Assembly: GCA_900618425.1 (NCBI GenBank) | Contig: UZAN01039648.1 | Coordinates: forward strand, 39,609 to 103,608 | Direction of reading: 5' to 3' | DNA length: 64,000 nucleotides | From: Echinostoma caproni | Taxonomy: Eukaryota > Platyhelminthes > Trematoda > Plagiorchiida > Echinostomatidae | Part shown: piece after piece, positions 47,402 to 59,159 of the stretch | How positions within the stretch are numbered: the first letter of the stretch is position 1 | How the letters are laid out: each line of letters opens with the position of its first letter | Program-made: the position numbers and the translations under genes | The notes under the pieces: model-generated | What the model saw: the letters and a program-made list of their open reading frames with translations, nothing else | What the model was told of the DNA's origin: nothing | Databases searched by the model: none

Positions 47402-50400
47402 TGAAATGATGACCTGCATGCTGTTTATTTGTCAAGCCAATGCTGCGAACTACCTGCGTTAAAAACGTTTTATGAGCAAATGCATCATTTTACATAATGT
47501 GGAACTTAATACAATACTTCAAACTATTGTTAATTTTGAGTTCATAGATGCGTAAGCACACCAAAACGACGTGTTACATCCCTTGACTATTTAGGTAAAT
47601 AAGTATTCCAATTTTTCCGTATCACTTAAATTTCTATCCTAGGCAAGTATTTAGACGATATTGTTTTCAAACGATAATATTATTAAGATCAATATTGGCC
47701 AATTTTAGCTTCAGTAGATTAGTGGTGGATTTGGTTCGGCTGCCTACGAGATAGTAGATTCGAACAAGTTCCTTCCATATTCACTGTGTATAATTTTCTG
47801 TGAGAATTGTTGTTCTGTGTGCTTCACATACTGGAAATCGGACCGGACGATCGAGCGACGCCCAAATCCCGAAGTCAACAGAAGACAAGATTGTCTCGAA
47901 ATGATGCACATTCATGACGCAATGAATGATCACTATAAAATGGGTACAAACTTCGAATCGTCAGGAAAATCGGGGAATTTTTCCTTGCGTGATCAAGGCA
48001 CAATCCAATGATGACGTCATCAAGAACGAAAATTGGGTTTATGATGCCACGATAAAATCAGCATTCTGTTGTGTTGCCTATTGAAGTGTACAACTTAACG
48101 AGTGCGGGTACATGCATGAATTAGGCGGGAGACAAGGCTATAACTATCCAGTGTTAGAAAACTAATCAATCAAATTTAAGGGATTAAAACAACAGTGGTG
48201 TAAGCGACAAGAAAATTGACCGTGCGTGCACGAGCGTGCCCAATGGTAGACTAATGGATGTCAAACAGGTTACGAGAGAGCGTGGAGTGGTGGGGACGGT
48301 CAACTGGGCGACAGAGGCGATACGGGTAACAGGTGAGAGAAAAACAGTAGGCCCAATCAATAGACTCGGTGGGTCAACTCAGGCGTAGCACGCTTGGTAA
48401 GAGGTAGTCACAGGAACCAAAAACCATTGACGGATGTCTATGGGTATGATTAAGGTAAGCTTATTTTGAGGGCGAAAAGGGATCAACATACTGTCACCCT
48501 TCTTTTGGTAGACACCACATAAATCATTTAGAAATATGATAGCAAAGAAATAATGACCTTCAGTTCGATACCGAGGGTAATCGGTGGACTAAGTGCACTT
48601 CGTTTTTCTCATGGTAACACGCCGAGGACCTTCATATATTTCTATACTAGCCAGTCATCGATCTCTTATGATCCTGAATGTATTGACTAGCAAAGCATGC
48701 TGATATGCCAGTCAGCACACCAGCCATTCCATACACAACACCATTAGATCTATCCACATTCTTTCTTCCACTTATTTAATTATTAGTTATCACTAACCGT
48801 TTGCAAGCTGTCAGTGCAACGGGTTTACTGATTGCCTCCATATCTGAACTCTCTGAGGTATATTCAGGTTAAAGGAAATTCTGCGAACGCATTTTCCTCC
48901 TTTTCTGTGGAGACATCTAATTTCTCATGGAAAACACCAATACGGCTGTCACAGATGCACTGTACTCGCATATGCATGTTTGCGAAGTGTTTTAAGCTTT
49001 CCCTTAGGAGACCAATGAACGGACAAAAATAATGATCCGTAACAACAGGCGACCCTGATTTGTCAAACAAAAGTTATAATGAAGAAGTTTGTCTAACTAA
49101 ATTAGAACCGTTTTATCCAGAGCTTATTGAATTCACTAATTCAGCAATATGTGGGGCTTCATGATCCATATATGTTTTGAATGGAGAGTGTCACACGGAC
49201 GGACTTATTTTGCTTCAAACTCTCTGAGGCTTGTATCAATTTGCCACGGTGTCAGTTTGATCATGAAATCAACCCGATACTGTTGACCATCGTCATGATG
49301 ATCATGTCCTTCTGAACAAATTCACCAAGCTTCATTAATGCAATGCTGGACTCAACTAAAAGACCTGTGTTAAACGCGGCCTGTGTGGTATTCAGACTTC
49401 CTCCGGACCCATAATAAGTAGTTATCTGCAATCGTCCCCATGGATTCTTAGTCGGATAGACGTTTCATAGTAAATTGGTCCTTTTACTAAACCAATGCTG
49501 TCCCTGCTCTATTACATCAAACTAGTTTTTCCTGATCCAGAAATCATTACGCGTAATACACGCGTAAAACAAACAATAAATGAAATGATTTCCACGCTTT
49601 GCTTCGTCCACCGTTGTAAAATAGTGGAACGTCCGCTTTTGGGCATTACGCACTGTGTGAGTACAGTAGATGTGGCTCAAAGGTAACTGTTCCCGGTCGT
49701 TCACATGGAACACAACTGAAAGGATTTTAAACTTGAAGGTAGGGGTAAAGAATGAGGATTATCTCGACCCGTTTGGTTGTAGTATTTTTACGATTTCACC
49801 CTGATCTGTGTTGCAAAGGTGCGTTCAGTTTTCTTCATGATGCATAAGTATACTGTTAAGTATAACAGTTATTAATTTGTAAAGCTCAGATGGCAATTCA
49901 AAAGCAACAAAATGTTGTGAAAGTCGAAAGCCACTTTGGTTTCGATAACGAATCCCAACTGAAAGATTTATTATACGTGACAGTATTCAAAAAATAAAAT
50001 GCTTTCTGTCTGATACCCACAAAACTTGATTTCCAATTTATTCCTTACACGTAAACCGTAAATCATCAGTTTTCCTCCGTTGTTGTTTTTAAAGCATAAA
50101 CGTAGAAACTTGAGTCACAGTTTTGTTTTCTTAGGTGGGGTGATAAAAAATGCCGTTTGATTATCGATTCTGTTCAGTGTTGAAACGGAATTTTTTAAAA
50201 GCCAGTGTTACTGGTGCGTACCATTTGTCACTAGTGGCAAGGACAAAAAGCGATCGCTGCTCCTGGTTGCTTGGGCAACTACTACCAGTAAGCAGGTGGA
50301 ATGAAAAAGATAAATGTTAAAATTTATATCATTGTATGCTTAGTGTGAGTAAAACAATGATTGTATGCATTTTTTTAACCAATTGCTCTAACCTCGGGAG

Positions 50401-50527
50401 ATGATGTTCCTTGAAAAACCGGAACTCTCTATCCAAACCAGGTTTAGTATGCGAGTTTAGCGGTTTGCGACAGGCTGTGGTGCAGGGTAGCAAACAAATT
50501 TAAGTAACCTTCGGTTGGGATCACAGT
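47402..50527. other. No supportable gene
   Basis: Includes a tRNA-like patch at 47720-47770 (GGTTCGGCTGCC...TAGATTCGAAC) of low certainty. A G-rich stretch at 48190-48430 is compositionally unlike its neighbours and may be an unrecognised repeat. The segment next to the N run has no clear content. Confidence 0.4.
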
Positions 50528-51314
50528 NNNNNNNNNNNNNNNNNNNNNNNNNNNNNNNNNNNNNNNNNNNNNNNNNNNNNNNNNNNNNNNNNNNNNNNNN
50601 NNNNNNNNNNNNNNNNNNNNNNNNNNNNNNNNNNNNNNNNNNNNNNNNNNNNNNNNNNNNNNNNNNNNNNNNNNNNNNNNNNNNNNNNNNNNNNNNNNNN
50701 NNNNNNNNNNNNNNNNNNNNNNNNNNNNNNNNNNNNNNNNNNNNNNNNNNNNNNNNNNNNNNNNNNNNNNNNNNNNNNNNNNNNNNNNNNNNNNNNNNNN
50801 NNNNNNNNNNNNNNNNNNNNNNNNNNNNNNNNNNNNNNNNNNNNNNNNNNNNNNNNNNNNNNNNNNNNNNNNNNNNNNNNNNNNNNNNNNNNNNNNNNNN
50901 NNNNNNNNNNNNNNNNNNNNNNNNNNNNNNNNNNNNNNNNNNNNNNNNNNNNNNNNNNNNNNNNNNNNNNNNNNNNNNNNNNNNNNNNNNNNNNNNNNNN
51001 NNNNNNNNNNNNNNNNNNNNNNNNNNNNNNNNNNNNNNNNNNNNNNNNNNNNNNNNNNNNNNNNNNNNNNNNNNNNNNNNNNNNNNNNNNNNNNNNNNNN
51101 NNNNNNNNNNNNNNNNNNNNNNNNNNNNNNNNNNNNNNNNNNNNNNNNNNNNNNNNNNNNNNNNNNNNNNNNNNNNNNNNNNNNNNNNNNNNNNNNNNNN
51201 NNNNNNNNNNNNNNNNNNNNNNNNNNNNNNNNNNNNNNNNNNNNNNNNNNNNNNNNNNNNNNNNNNNNNNNNNNNNNNNNNNNNNNNNNNNNNNNNNNNN
51301 NNNNNNNNNNNNNN
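50528..51314. other. Assembly gap (787 N)
   Basis: Run of undetermined bases. Open frames that appear to cross it are artefacts. The true length and content are unknown; a collapsed repeat is a common cause. Confidence 0.99.
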
Positions 51315-54300
51315 CACAAGTTTGGAGATGTGCAGATTTGAAGTGAGTGCGAACGAAACAGGTTGTGAACAAAGGAAAAACGCAGTGTGAGTTTGTTCTG
51401 TGAAATGGCATGCACCGCTTGCACAGCAGAAAAACACACTCAGGCGATTCACACAGCATGTTACGTGGGATAGTAAATATACACAGATTCTGAGAAGTAT
51501 GAATGGTTAGGAATGTACGGAGATCAGCCATGATTGAATGAAGGTGAGCACAACTCAGAAACGGCAAGCAACAGCCATGTTCTAAGCTACAGTGAAAAAT
51601 ACTGTCATATCATAAAGTCTACATAGACATGACTTTAATTTGTTCAAGTAACTCAAGGCCCTCCAGACATAAATATAGAAAAATTGGACTAAGCGTAGAA
51701 TATTTCAGTGGAAAAACAGAGGTACGTGATTCCTTGGCCTAGATGTCAGCCCTCTGGTACTGTATAAATGTTACAAATGGTAAATAAGAGTGTGAAAAAG
51801 ATTACGATTATTTGGATAATGAATCTTCTGTCCCTTATTAGTCTCCTCAGTTCATTTTCACTTGAATGCGGAAGGGTACGTTTTAGATAATCCATAACTT
51901 GTAATTGTTTTAAATGTTGAAGTTTTCTATAGAAGTACGCCGACTATGGCTAGTTGTGGTGAGTCTCTAGACGGAATCCCTAGCTTGCAAGCAACCACGT
52001 AGCAGCCGAATAAATTAGAGGACTTGAGATTGCAGCAAAGCTTAGCACAGATTTTGTACCGGTACGAGCTAATGTAAATTTACGTTTAGCATGAAAGGTG
52101 ACAATGACCAACAACCGGAATAACGTGCAGAAGAAACAAAAAAAGTACAAGCTTACATGCGGGAGGGCACGGTGTAATGCAAACTGTGTAAAACAAATAT
52201 CATGATGCGCTGTGCAAACAGTGCAAATATACAGGTCGATTGTGAAAAGACAAAAGAACTGTTTCCAACAAATGTTAGAAACGGTCCGTCGGTCGTACAA
52301 AAGGCTAAGTTGCAATATGTATTCCTATTCAAAGATAACGTTGAGAAATGATTGTGCACTCCAACACCAGCTGTGCAAGGCCGTTTGCAATATCAAAATG
52401 TGTGCCGGATAAGTACGGTTGCAAACATCATTTATAATGCATGATGGTAACTCAAATAAATCAAACAAAGAACCCGAGGGGAGTTTTTGACTTAGTCATG
52501 AATAAATATTAGTCTACCAGTATACCGAGCCGAGGTGAACGCATTCAACTTGGTCGAGCGATACCTGACCGGTAGCACCAAGTAAAAGGAGCCCCAAATA
52601 AAATCAGTGGTACTTGAATAAGCCAAATAGTTTTACAATCGGACCTTATGGCTGTGATGCATGACTCATCTGTGGTGTGAACTCCTGTTGTTTTGCATTC
52701 GGTTTTGAAAATTTTTGAGTTCACAATTGATCCTAGCATGTAGTTAAATTCGAGGAAAACGGGACTGCCTTCATTTCAGAACAAATGTGACTGTACTCGT
52801 GGATGGACTGTCCCGAAGGTGGATCGCACTACGTGAAGAAATACGTTTCCTGCATTTCAAACTATCCAACTCACTGATTGAACAATTCGTCACACGAATA
52901 GTTGACACGTTTGCTGCGTTTTGCAAGACGTAAAGTTCCCATATTGTCTTTAAAGTTTGTAATTCTCTTTTCATGCTTATTTCTCACGGGCTGTGCCCCC
53001 GAATTTATACCAAATGTCTAACCCAAACAACAAGTAATTCTCAATCATGCCTCATCTTGGATGCCCATTCTCTCTGCGCCTACCCCTCACTATGCCTGTT
53101 TTTCTGATTTTTACCTGCATTTTGTGGACTGTTTTTCCACCCCAAGCAATCAATTATTCCGATATCGAGTTGTTTCGTATTTCCTGTGGCACTGGATTTG
53201 ATCACTTGATATCTGTCCAACTTCCTATTTCCCTATCATCTACAGCTTCAGTTTTGCTTTTTACAATACGATTGAGTTTAGTTCTGCGTTTATTCATATT
53301 GGAGGTTTGTGTCCTATTTACCGTGATTGAGCATCATTGGGGCCTAACAATTGCTACTATTGAGCACTTTTTTACATTCCTTTTCACACCCCGATGTGCT
53401 TTCTTTACTGCTCCGGGTTCTGCGGCACGATTGTATACCCGGAATAAAAGAGCCTTATAATTTCACACGCTTCATTCGTTACACTTAGGTGAATGACTAA
53501 TGGAATTGCACTTGGGGGGTTATTTGCAAGTATCAACCATTCGACAAACAACAGATACAGATGTTGTGTTTGTGTGGATCATATCAGTGCAAATTCAACA
53601 AACCGACACGGAATCAAACGCAACGACCTTTAAGTTAACCGGAACCTTCTTTTGATTGCCAGTCAATTTAATTTTGAAAATAGTTTAGTCATAGAGGCGA
53701 ACTGCAATGAACAGAAACATTCTGTTTGTAGGGCTTTGAAAATCAATTCCAATAGTGAATATTCAACCAAATGACCAAATTTTGTCAGCGAGTATTTTTA
53801 TTTTAATCGTTCTATGCTCGTTCGCACGGTAATGATTGAGAACGAGTGTGATTGGTTACTGAGTGATTTATCCCGGGGGAGCCACTTGGATCTTCTTCTG
53901 GAACAAAACTATTCAACAGGGTAAAAAGGAGGTGGAGGGGCTGAAGTAGTAAGGATTGCATGGCAGGAATGATGAGTTTAAAAGTTCTGCTTCAGAATTC
54001 CGAAAAATCTTACACAAAGAATTCACTGAATGGCAAACTGATGAATGACCGGTTACGAGTTCAAACATTTCTCAAGTTTTCCCATTTGACAAATAATGAG
54101 AGCGGTATTTTGTAACAATGCTGGATGTGAGACGTCCAGATACGGAACAGAATTAAGTTGAACTTGATCGAGATGGAACTAGTCAAAACTCAGAACGGAA
54201 TGCATTTATCATTGTTCAGGTTTAATCGAGAACGTTTTGGGAAATTGTGTATTTCAGATACATCATTATTTAGCTTTCTGAGGGGTTAAAATGATATTGA

Positions 54301-55370
54301 AAAACGGAAGACCTTTTGATGAGGGAGCCAGAAATTCTGCTCCATATTTTGCCTCTATCTTGTACAATTTGTTTACAACTTAGTAAGAGGTCGTAAATGA
54401 TAGTCTTAAACAGTTTCACTTTTATAAGCAACAATTTAAACTATGTTCCATAGTTTGGTTGATCAAAATGCGTTAGGCAGAATGTGATACTCACAGTTCG
54501 GTATTTCACTTAACCATCCCATACTGGTGTATAAAGTCTTTACCGTGGTATATCCGAAAGCCTTCTCAATTTTAGCAAAACTGTAGAGGAGAAGCTTAAT
54601 CATCTCCCAATAAACGCATAATATGGATGCAATTATTTTATTGAACACCGCTGACCTAGATCAATACTTATATCATCTTAATTTGTATTTCGATAAAAAT
54701 CCGTCGATTAAAGCCCACATTTACTGTATAAGCATTGCTGTACTAATTGCATCATCAGTCATGTGCAATTTGAGGAGCGTAATAAATTCTCCTAGCTCTT
54801 TTATGTCTCAGTTGTTCTGACTCTCTCCGAATGTTAGTTTTGGGTTGCAGTGTTCCTGCCCCAATTACGTCTATTACCGATTTCTATTCGAGTTCTGTTA
54901 AAAACACCGGCTTTATTTCTGCAATAATTTCATTCTTTTTTTGCACTGAAAATGATCAATGTACCAATGTACTAATGGATTCATTTTTGTCGACAACCTT
55001 GGCATATCATCGGTCTTCTATCGTGTTTCCACTGAATACTTTGATCAAGCTTCTCCTCGGCATTTTCCTATCGTTTTCAATTCGAAAATCTTCTAAAGGT
55101 TGTCGAGATCACAAACCACAGAGCTTGCTAAATTACCTCAAAAATCTTACGAAAATCGGAAGCGTTGTTACCGCGAAGTACTTTTCTGTATTTCTCACCC
55201 GGTCTTAACCACTTCCTGTCTCTAACTGAAAGACTATCTCAACTATTGTATGGATATTTGTTATCTATTGAAAGCACTTCGCGTTTGTCGTAGTTCCATT
55301 TCTCCTACCTTTCTGAAATGTGCTCCAGAATTGAACGTGAACATAAATACTATATGTATTAGTAGTTATT
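51315..55370. other. Mostly non-coding; one hydrophobic ORF
   Basis: The plus-strand ORF 53047-53460 (137 codons, true ATG) starts with a signal-like hydrophobic stretch (MPVFLIFTCILWTVFPPQA) and is hydrophobic throughout. It lies in T/C-rich DNA, where such frames arise by chance. Short minus frames at 52545-52974 look slightly protein-like. The plus-strand frames at 54623-55208 may be the worn upstream part of the retroelement fragment that follows. Confidence 0.35.
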
Positions 55371-55941
55371 CCGGTAAGATCTATAGAAATTGGAATTACT
55401 CGACTGAATTTGGTATACGCTCAACAAACTCTTATGAGAACTCCGAAGTTAGCTTTGGTTCATGACAACCGCCTCCGTTGGATCGAGCACAGATAAACAG
55501 GCAATAAAATAAAACGCCAAAACATGTAGGACAAAAGTTCAGATGGAATACTACCCTTTTTGATGAAAGAATGCGCCAAGTTTTTGCTCATCTAACCCGA
55601 AATTTGCATCGATTGCTTTGCCCCTACATTGAACACGTTATTGTTGCTAGAGAATAATCAGCATTATGCCACGTTCATCACGACTTGTACATCATCCCTC
55701 CAGAAGATGGGTACTAAGATACCATTATATACATTTCCTTCGCCCATGCCCGTACCAATCCCGGATGATTACAAACATCGGTCGTTGTACATTTTGTCCC
55801 AAACGGTTCACCATTAATTCCCGAACCCGTTTGCACATGAGAGGACGAATATGTGAACCAAATCCGGTCATGGAACTGGAATGTCAATTATTTTTTCAAA
55901 CTTGTCAGACTTTCTCCCCTCCGTTAAACAGTCTAGTATAA
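55371..55941 (+). mobile_element. Possible retroelement C-terminal fragment with zinc finger
   Basis: Two weak signals lie together. First, VRSIEIGITRL and NRLRWIEHR (to 55493) resemble the 'LRSIARI..' and 'LRWLGHVLRM' blocks that end many RTE-like reverse transcriptase proteins. Second, CTFCPKRFTINSRTRLHMRG (from 55786) fits a C-x2-C-x12-H-x5-C zinc finger with Phe in the classical place; such fingers occur at the ends of some retroelement proteins and in ordinary C2H2 proteins. Stops separate the two. It could instead be an exon of a zinc-finger gene. Confidence 0.3.
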
Positions 55942-56625
55942 ACGGCGATGTATTAACTTGTGGGAGAATACACGCAAACGAGTGTGTTCTCTGTGTTTTG
56001 CTACAATGTATGATGATTGTATATTCGGACAATTCCCTAAATTCCTTGGTGCGTACTCGATGATCGCATTTATTACTAAACGTAGAGGTAGATGACCATT
56101 ATTCCCATTTTTTATCCGTCATAACATGATTGGTGTATTGGAAATTGGGCAACACCGAGCGAAATAATATATGCCGGCCGTTTTCCAGTAACATATGTAT
56201 GCAAAAATATTTTGTTTAGATGCGGACAATAAAACGTGATAATTCAACACAACCGCTTTTGACAGAATTGGTCAAATTACCGTGGAACTGATTTCACCCT
56301 TCCTCCCTGCCCCGTCTGTTGTTCGTCGAATCACTGTAATTATCAAACTCTCTTGTATAAATAACAGATTTTTTACGCTGCAGTAAATGAGGAGAATAAA
56401 AAAATCTTAACACCGCGCTTAATTTATCTTCCTTCTTGTCCTACGAATTGGATAGAAGGGACTCAATGTTTGCGGTTCTATCAAGAATTTAGTCGGCAAA
56501 AGTAGACCACAATATCGCTGATTGATTTTACGGTCCATAATGTTTTACCCAGTTCATTGCCAAAAGCCTAATGTATGCAGCTTCTTTAGCTGGCTCATAA
56601 TAAATAGGTTGTCTTTCTTCCTCAC
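55942..56625. other. Nothing recognised
   Basis: Non-coding sequence downstream of the zinc-finger fragment. If the exon at 56626-56796 is real, this is the start of its intron. Confidence 0.35.
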
Positions 56626-56796
56626 CTTTGACTACTAGCCCCTTAATGGAAGAAAATATTGGCACAATATTCGGACACGCATCATAGGATACGATCATAT
56701 AAACAAGTATAGCAAAGGTTACATCCATGATTGCAAGTGAAAGTATAAAGTGGGAAGTAAAAGGCACTTTAGAAACGTTCGAATTGTTCATCAAAC
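56626..56796 (-). CDS. Possible exon with receptor-like TM segment
   Basis: A minus-strand frame contains an ATG at 56791, two sequons in NNSNVS, and a hydrophobic helix in SHFILSLAIMDVTFAILVYM. It ends at a strong donor (CAAAG/GTGAGG, exon end 56626). FILSLAIMD is close to the TM2 pattern 'LSLAxxD' of class A GPCRs, although a glycosylated N-terminus before a first membrane helix would look similar. The acceptor (gcattttgag) is weak, so this may be a first exon. Too short to name. Confidence 0.33.
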
Positions 56797-57965
56797 CTCA
56801 AAATGCAATACATGGAGTTCTTCAAAGTGTGGTAAGTTGTCCAAAAACTCCTTCACACCATAAACGGTAATCCACCATAAATACGATCCAAGATCAAGTA
56901 ACGCGAATTGAGCGGGATCAAACTGAATCACTTTGTTGCTGACACGTGATCCGCATATCTAAGCGGAAAAATCAAACGTGCAGAGTATATCCTAGCAGCT
57001 ATATGTAAAAGAATACGAGAAAAAACACACAAGGACTCCTTACTTAATGACAATTCACTCAGTCTTCTATTAGCCACAATAAGTGTTTGTAACCCCTCAC
57101 AAATGAACTGGTGAGTAATTATATGTAATTTACTAGAAAAGTTGAGAGAATGACTGTAAACGAAGCAACTTATCTCAAGCTATCGGAAGAAACAAAATTA
57201 TTTGGGGACAGGTTACATGTGAGTTGATTTTGTAACGGGAAGTTTTATTTTTCATTTTCTGTATAAATACACTTTTCATTATAGGGAAGTTTGAGCATTT
57301 CACCTTGAAGTTGGCGCAAATTCTGGTCAGCATGCAATCCAATCTCTCGGAAGTACCAGTTTACCGTAGCAAGAAATTCTTATAATGACTACAAACTATT
57401 CCTTGTTAATCGAGTAAATCTTTTCCAAAACAAATGAAACTTTTGGTTCCTCAATCGCGCAAAACAGATTATTCGTGCAGGAGCTTCTAGCGATTGGTTA
57501 TCTCTATCACTTCATATGTAAACAATTGAGCCGCTTCGAATACACACACATTTGTCACCATTTCGTCTAAGGTGTTTTCGTTATGTGAGTAAACCATGAA
57601 CTAAGAACTGCCAAAAACATGCAAGATTATTTGATCACGCAGGAAACCTTTGTGATGTTCGTTCGATCAAGTTATAGCAAAGTGATCAAATGGAACAAAA
57701 ACTCTAAATTAAAATCGTTCAAACTGCTGCCAGCGTGAATAAATTCATACCATCAATGACCTTGAGAATAAATGTCCGTTGTGCCACGTTTAACATCCAC
57801 TTGGGAATGGAAACTATTTGTTGATGCAACATAAACTGTCAAACTGTTCCTATCGCAAACAGTGTGATATAACCCAGGCACGATTGATTGTTATTCGGTT
57901 GTTTTCGGTAAAACGTTGCTGCAATTGCAATATCAAGTTTGTGTTGAAAATTGAAAAAATGACTG
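56797..57965. other. No supportable gene
   Basis: AT-rich sequence with no recognisable coding, repeat or RNA content. Confidence 0.4.
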
Positions 57966-58440
57966 TTGAATCTTCTTGCCATCGTCAAAAAAATTCCCAT
58001 CACAAATCTGTTTAGTCACTTCTCATTTGTCGTCGTCTTTAGCCGCGCGCACTATCGATCCTCTTACATGCACTTCTCTTTCTTTGCTCGCTTACCAAAC
58101 CCGTTTATTCTCAGCCCCTCTTGTTATTGTGGACTCACTCTGTCCTTTGAATATCGTATCGGGTTACTTAATCTCATTCCGATTGGTCCTCTGTCCCACG
58201 AATCCATTGACCCATATACACATGTGAACTATAACATTATTTCACTTATCGCCCGTTGGCTTGACAAAGTGGTGGACCCACACGTTTGCATTATTGCCTG
58301 TATTTTGACTTTGGCCATTTTGTCAGTTCACGAAAACCCCTGAAGAAGCCACGAGTTGAGGAATTTTGCGTGTTATTTTTGGCTATTGTCTGGAGCTGAA
58401 TACACCTCGAGAACATTCGGACTTGTGTTCTGATGTTGCG
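57966..58440 (+). repeat. Possible retroelement 3' tail
   Basis: T/C-rich plus-strand DNA with overlapping long frames (57966-58343) runs into CCTGAAGAAGCCACGAGTTGAGGAATTTTGCG and then TTTTGGCTATTGTCTGGAGC. The first phrase resembles the 'CTGAAGAAG...CGAAACG' palindromic sequence often found in non-coding ends of Penelope-like elements. This is inference from general pattern; no coding part of an element adjoins it. Confidence 0.25.
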
Positions 58441-58867
58441 CGTCATAAGAGGTTACCCTAAATATTTGTACAGGTGTTCACAATGCTTTTCCAATTGTAG
58501 GGGAGCTTCTAGATTAATGTATCCGAGGCATATTTATTAACACAGATTAGTAATCTGCGTTGAAGGGACTAAGAGCACGGGATCAACTATTATAAATCAT
58601 CATAATTTTATGTTAATTTTATTTAATGATACGATGCAATGACGTACCTTTCTGGTAAATTGCGCTTTTCAAAGAGATAGGAAAGCACGTGTCTATGAAA
58701 TGCAATTACCTCATGGAAGTTCATAGGAGAAATTCGTCGTATATAGAGAAAATGAAGCGTGAACTGAAAAGCTCACTTGACCCGTTTGTGAAAGTTTCCA
58801 ACCGAGTCCTTACCCCGGTGGCTAGTTCTGAAATGAGCTTGTCGCGATGCCCCCTAACAAACTGGCA

Positions 58868-58985
58868 AAGATGGGTTGTGCTATATCGTGTAAATGGAAA
58901 ATGAAAAAGTTCTTATCAGCTGCTCGGTGGGCAATGGGTAGCATGCTTGCGTTTGGCGGAGCCTTCGAAATTCGGCCTTGCTACA
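58868..58985 (+). repeat. SINE family A, 5' part
   Basis: GATGGGTTGTGCTATATCGTGTAAAT and CAGCTGCTCGGTGGGCAATG, then GTAGCATGCTTGCGTT, match the first half of the copies at 24.3-24.9 kb. Past this point the B-box half is unrecognisable. A piece carrying the missing second half lies at 62196-62290, on the other side of the CR1-like element. Confidence 0.6.
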
Positions 58986-59159
58986 TTTGGGCCCCAGTGG
59001 TCAATTTATCAACGCTCATCTCAAACATTGGATTTAATTGTTTGCATCAAGTTTCTTTAATCGCTTTCAAAAATCTTTAAATAATTTGAAACATTATGTG
59101 TTATCGCGCAAGAGTGGCATGCTCCATCAGTTCAGTCGTCAAGTTAATAATAGATACAA

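Noticed and set aside
50444..51567. Several long open frames of about 290-350 codons on both strands
   Set aside because: They cross the 787-base N run; the openness is an artefact of undetermined bases.
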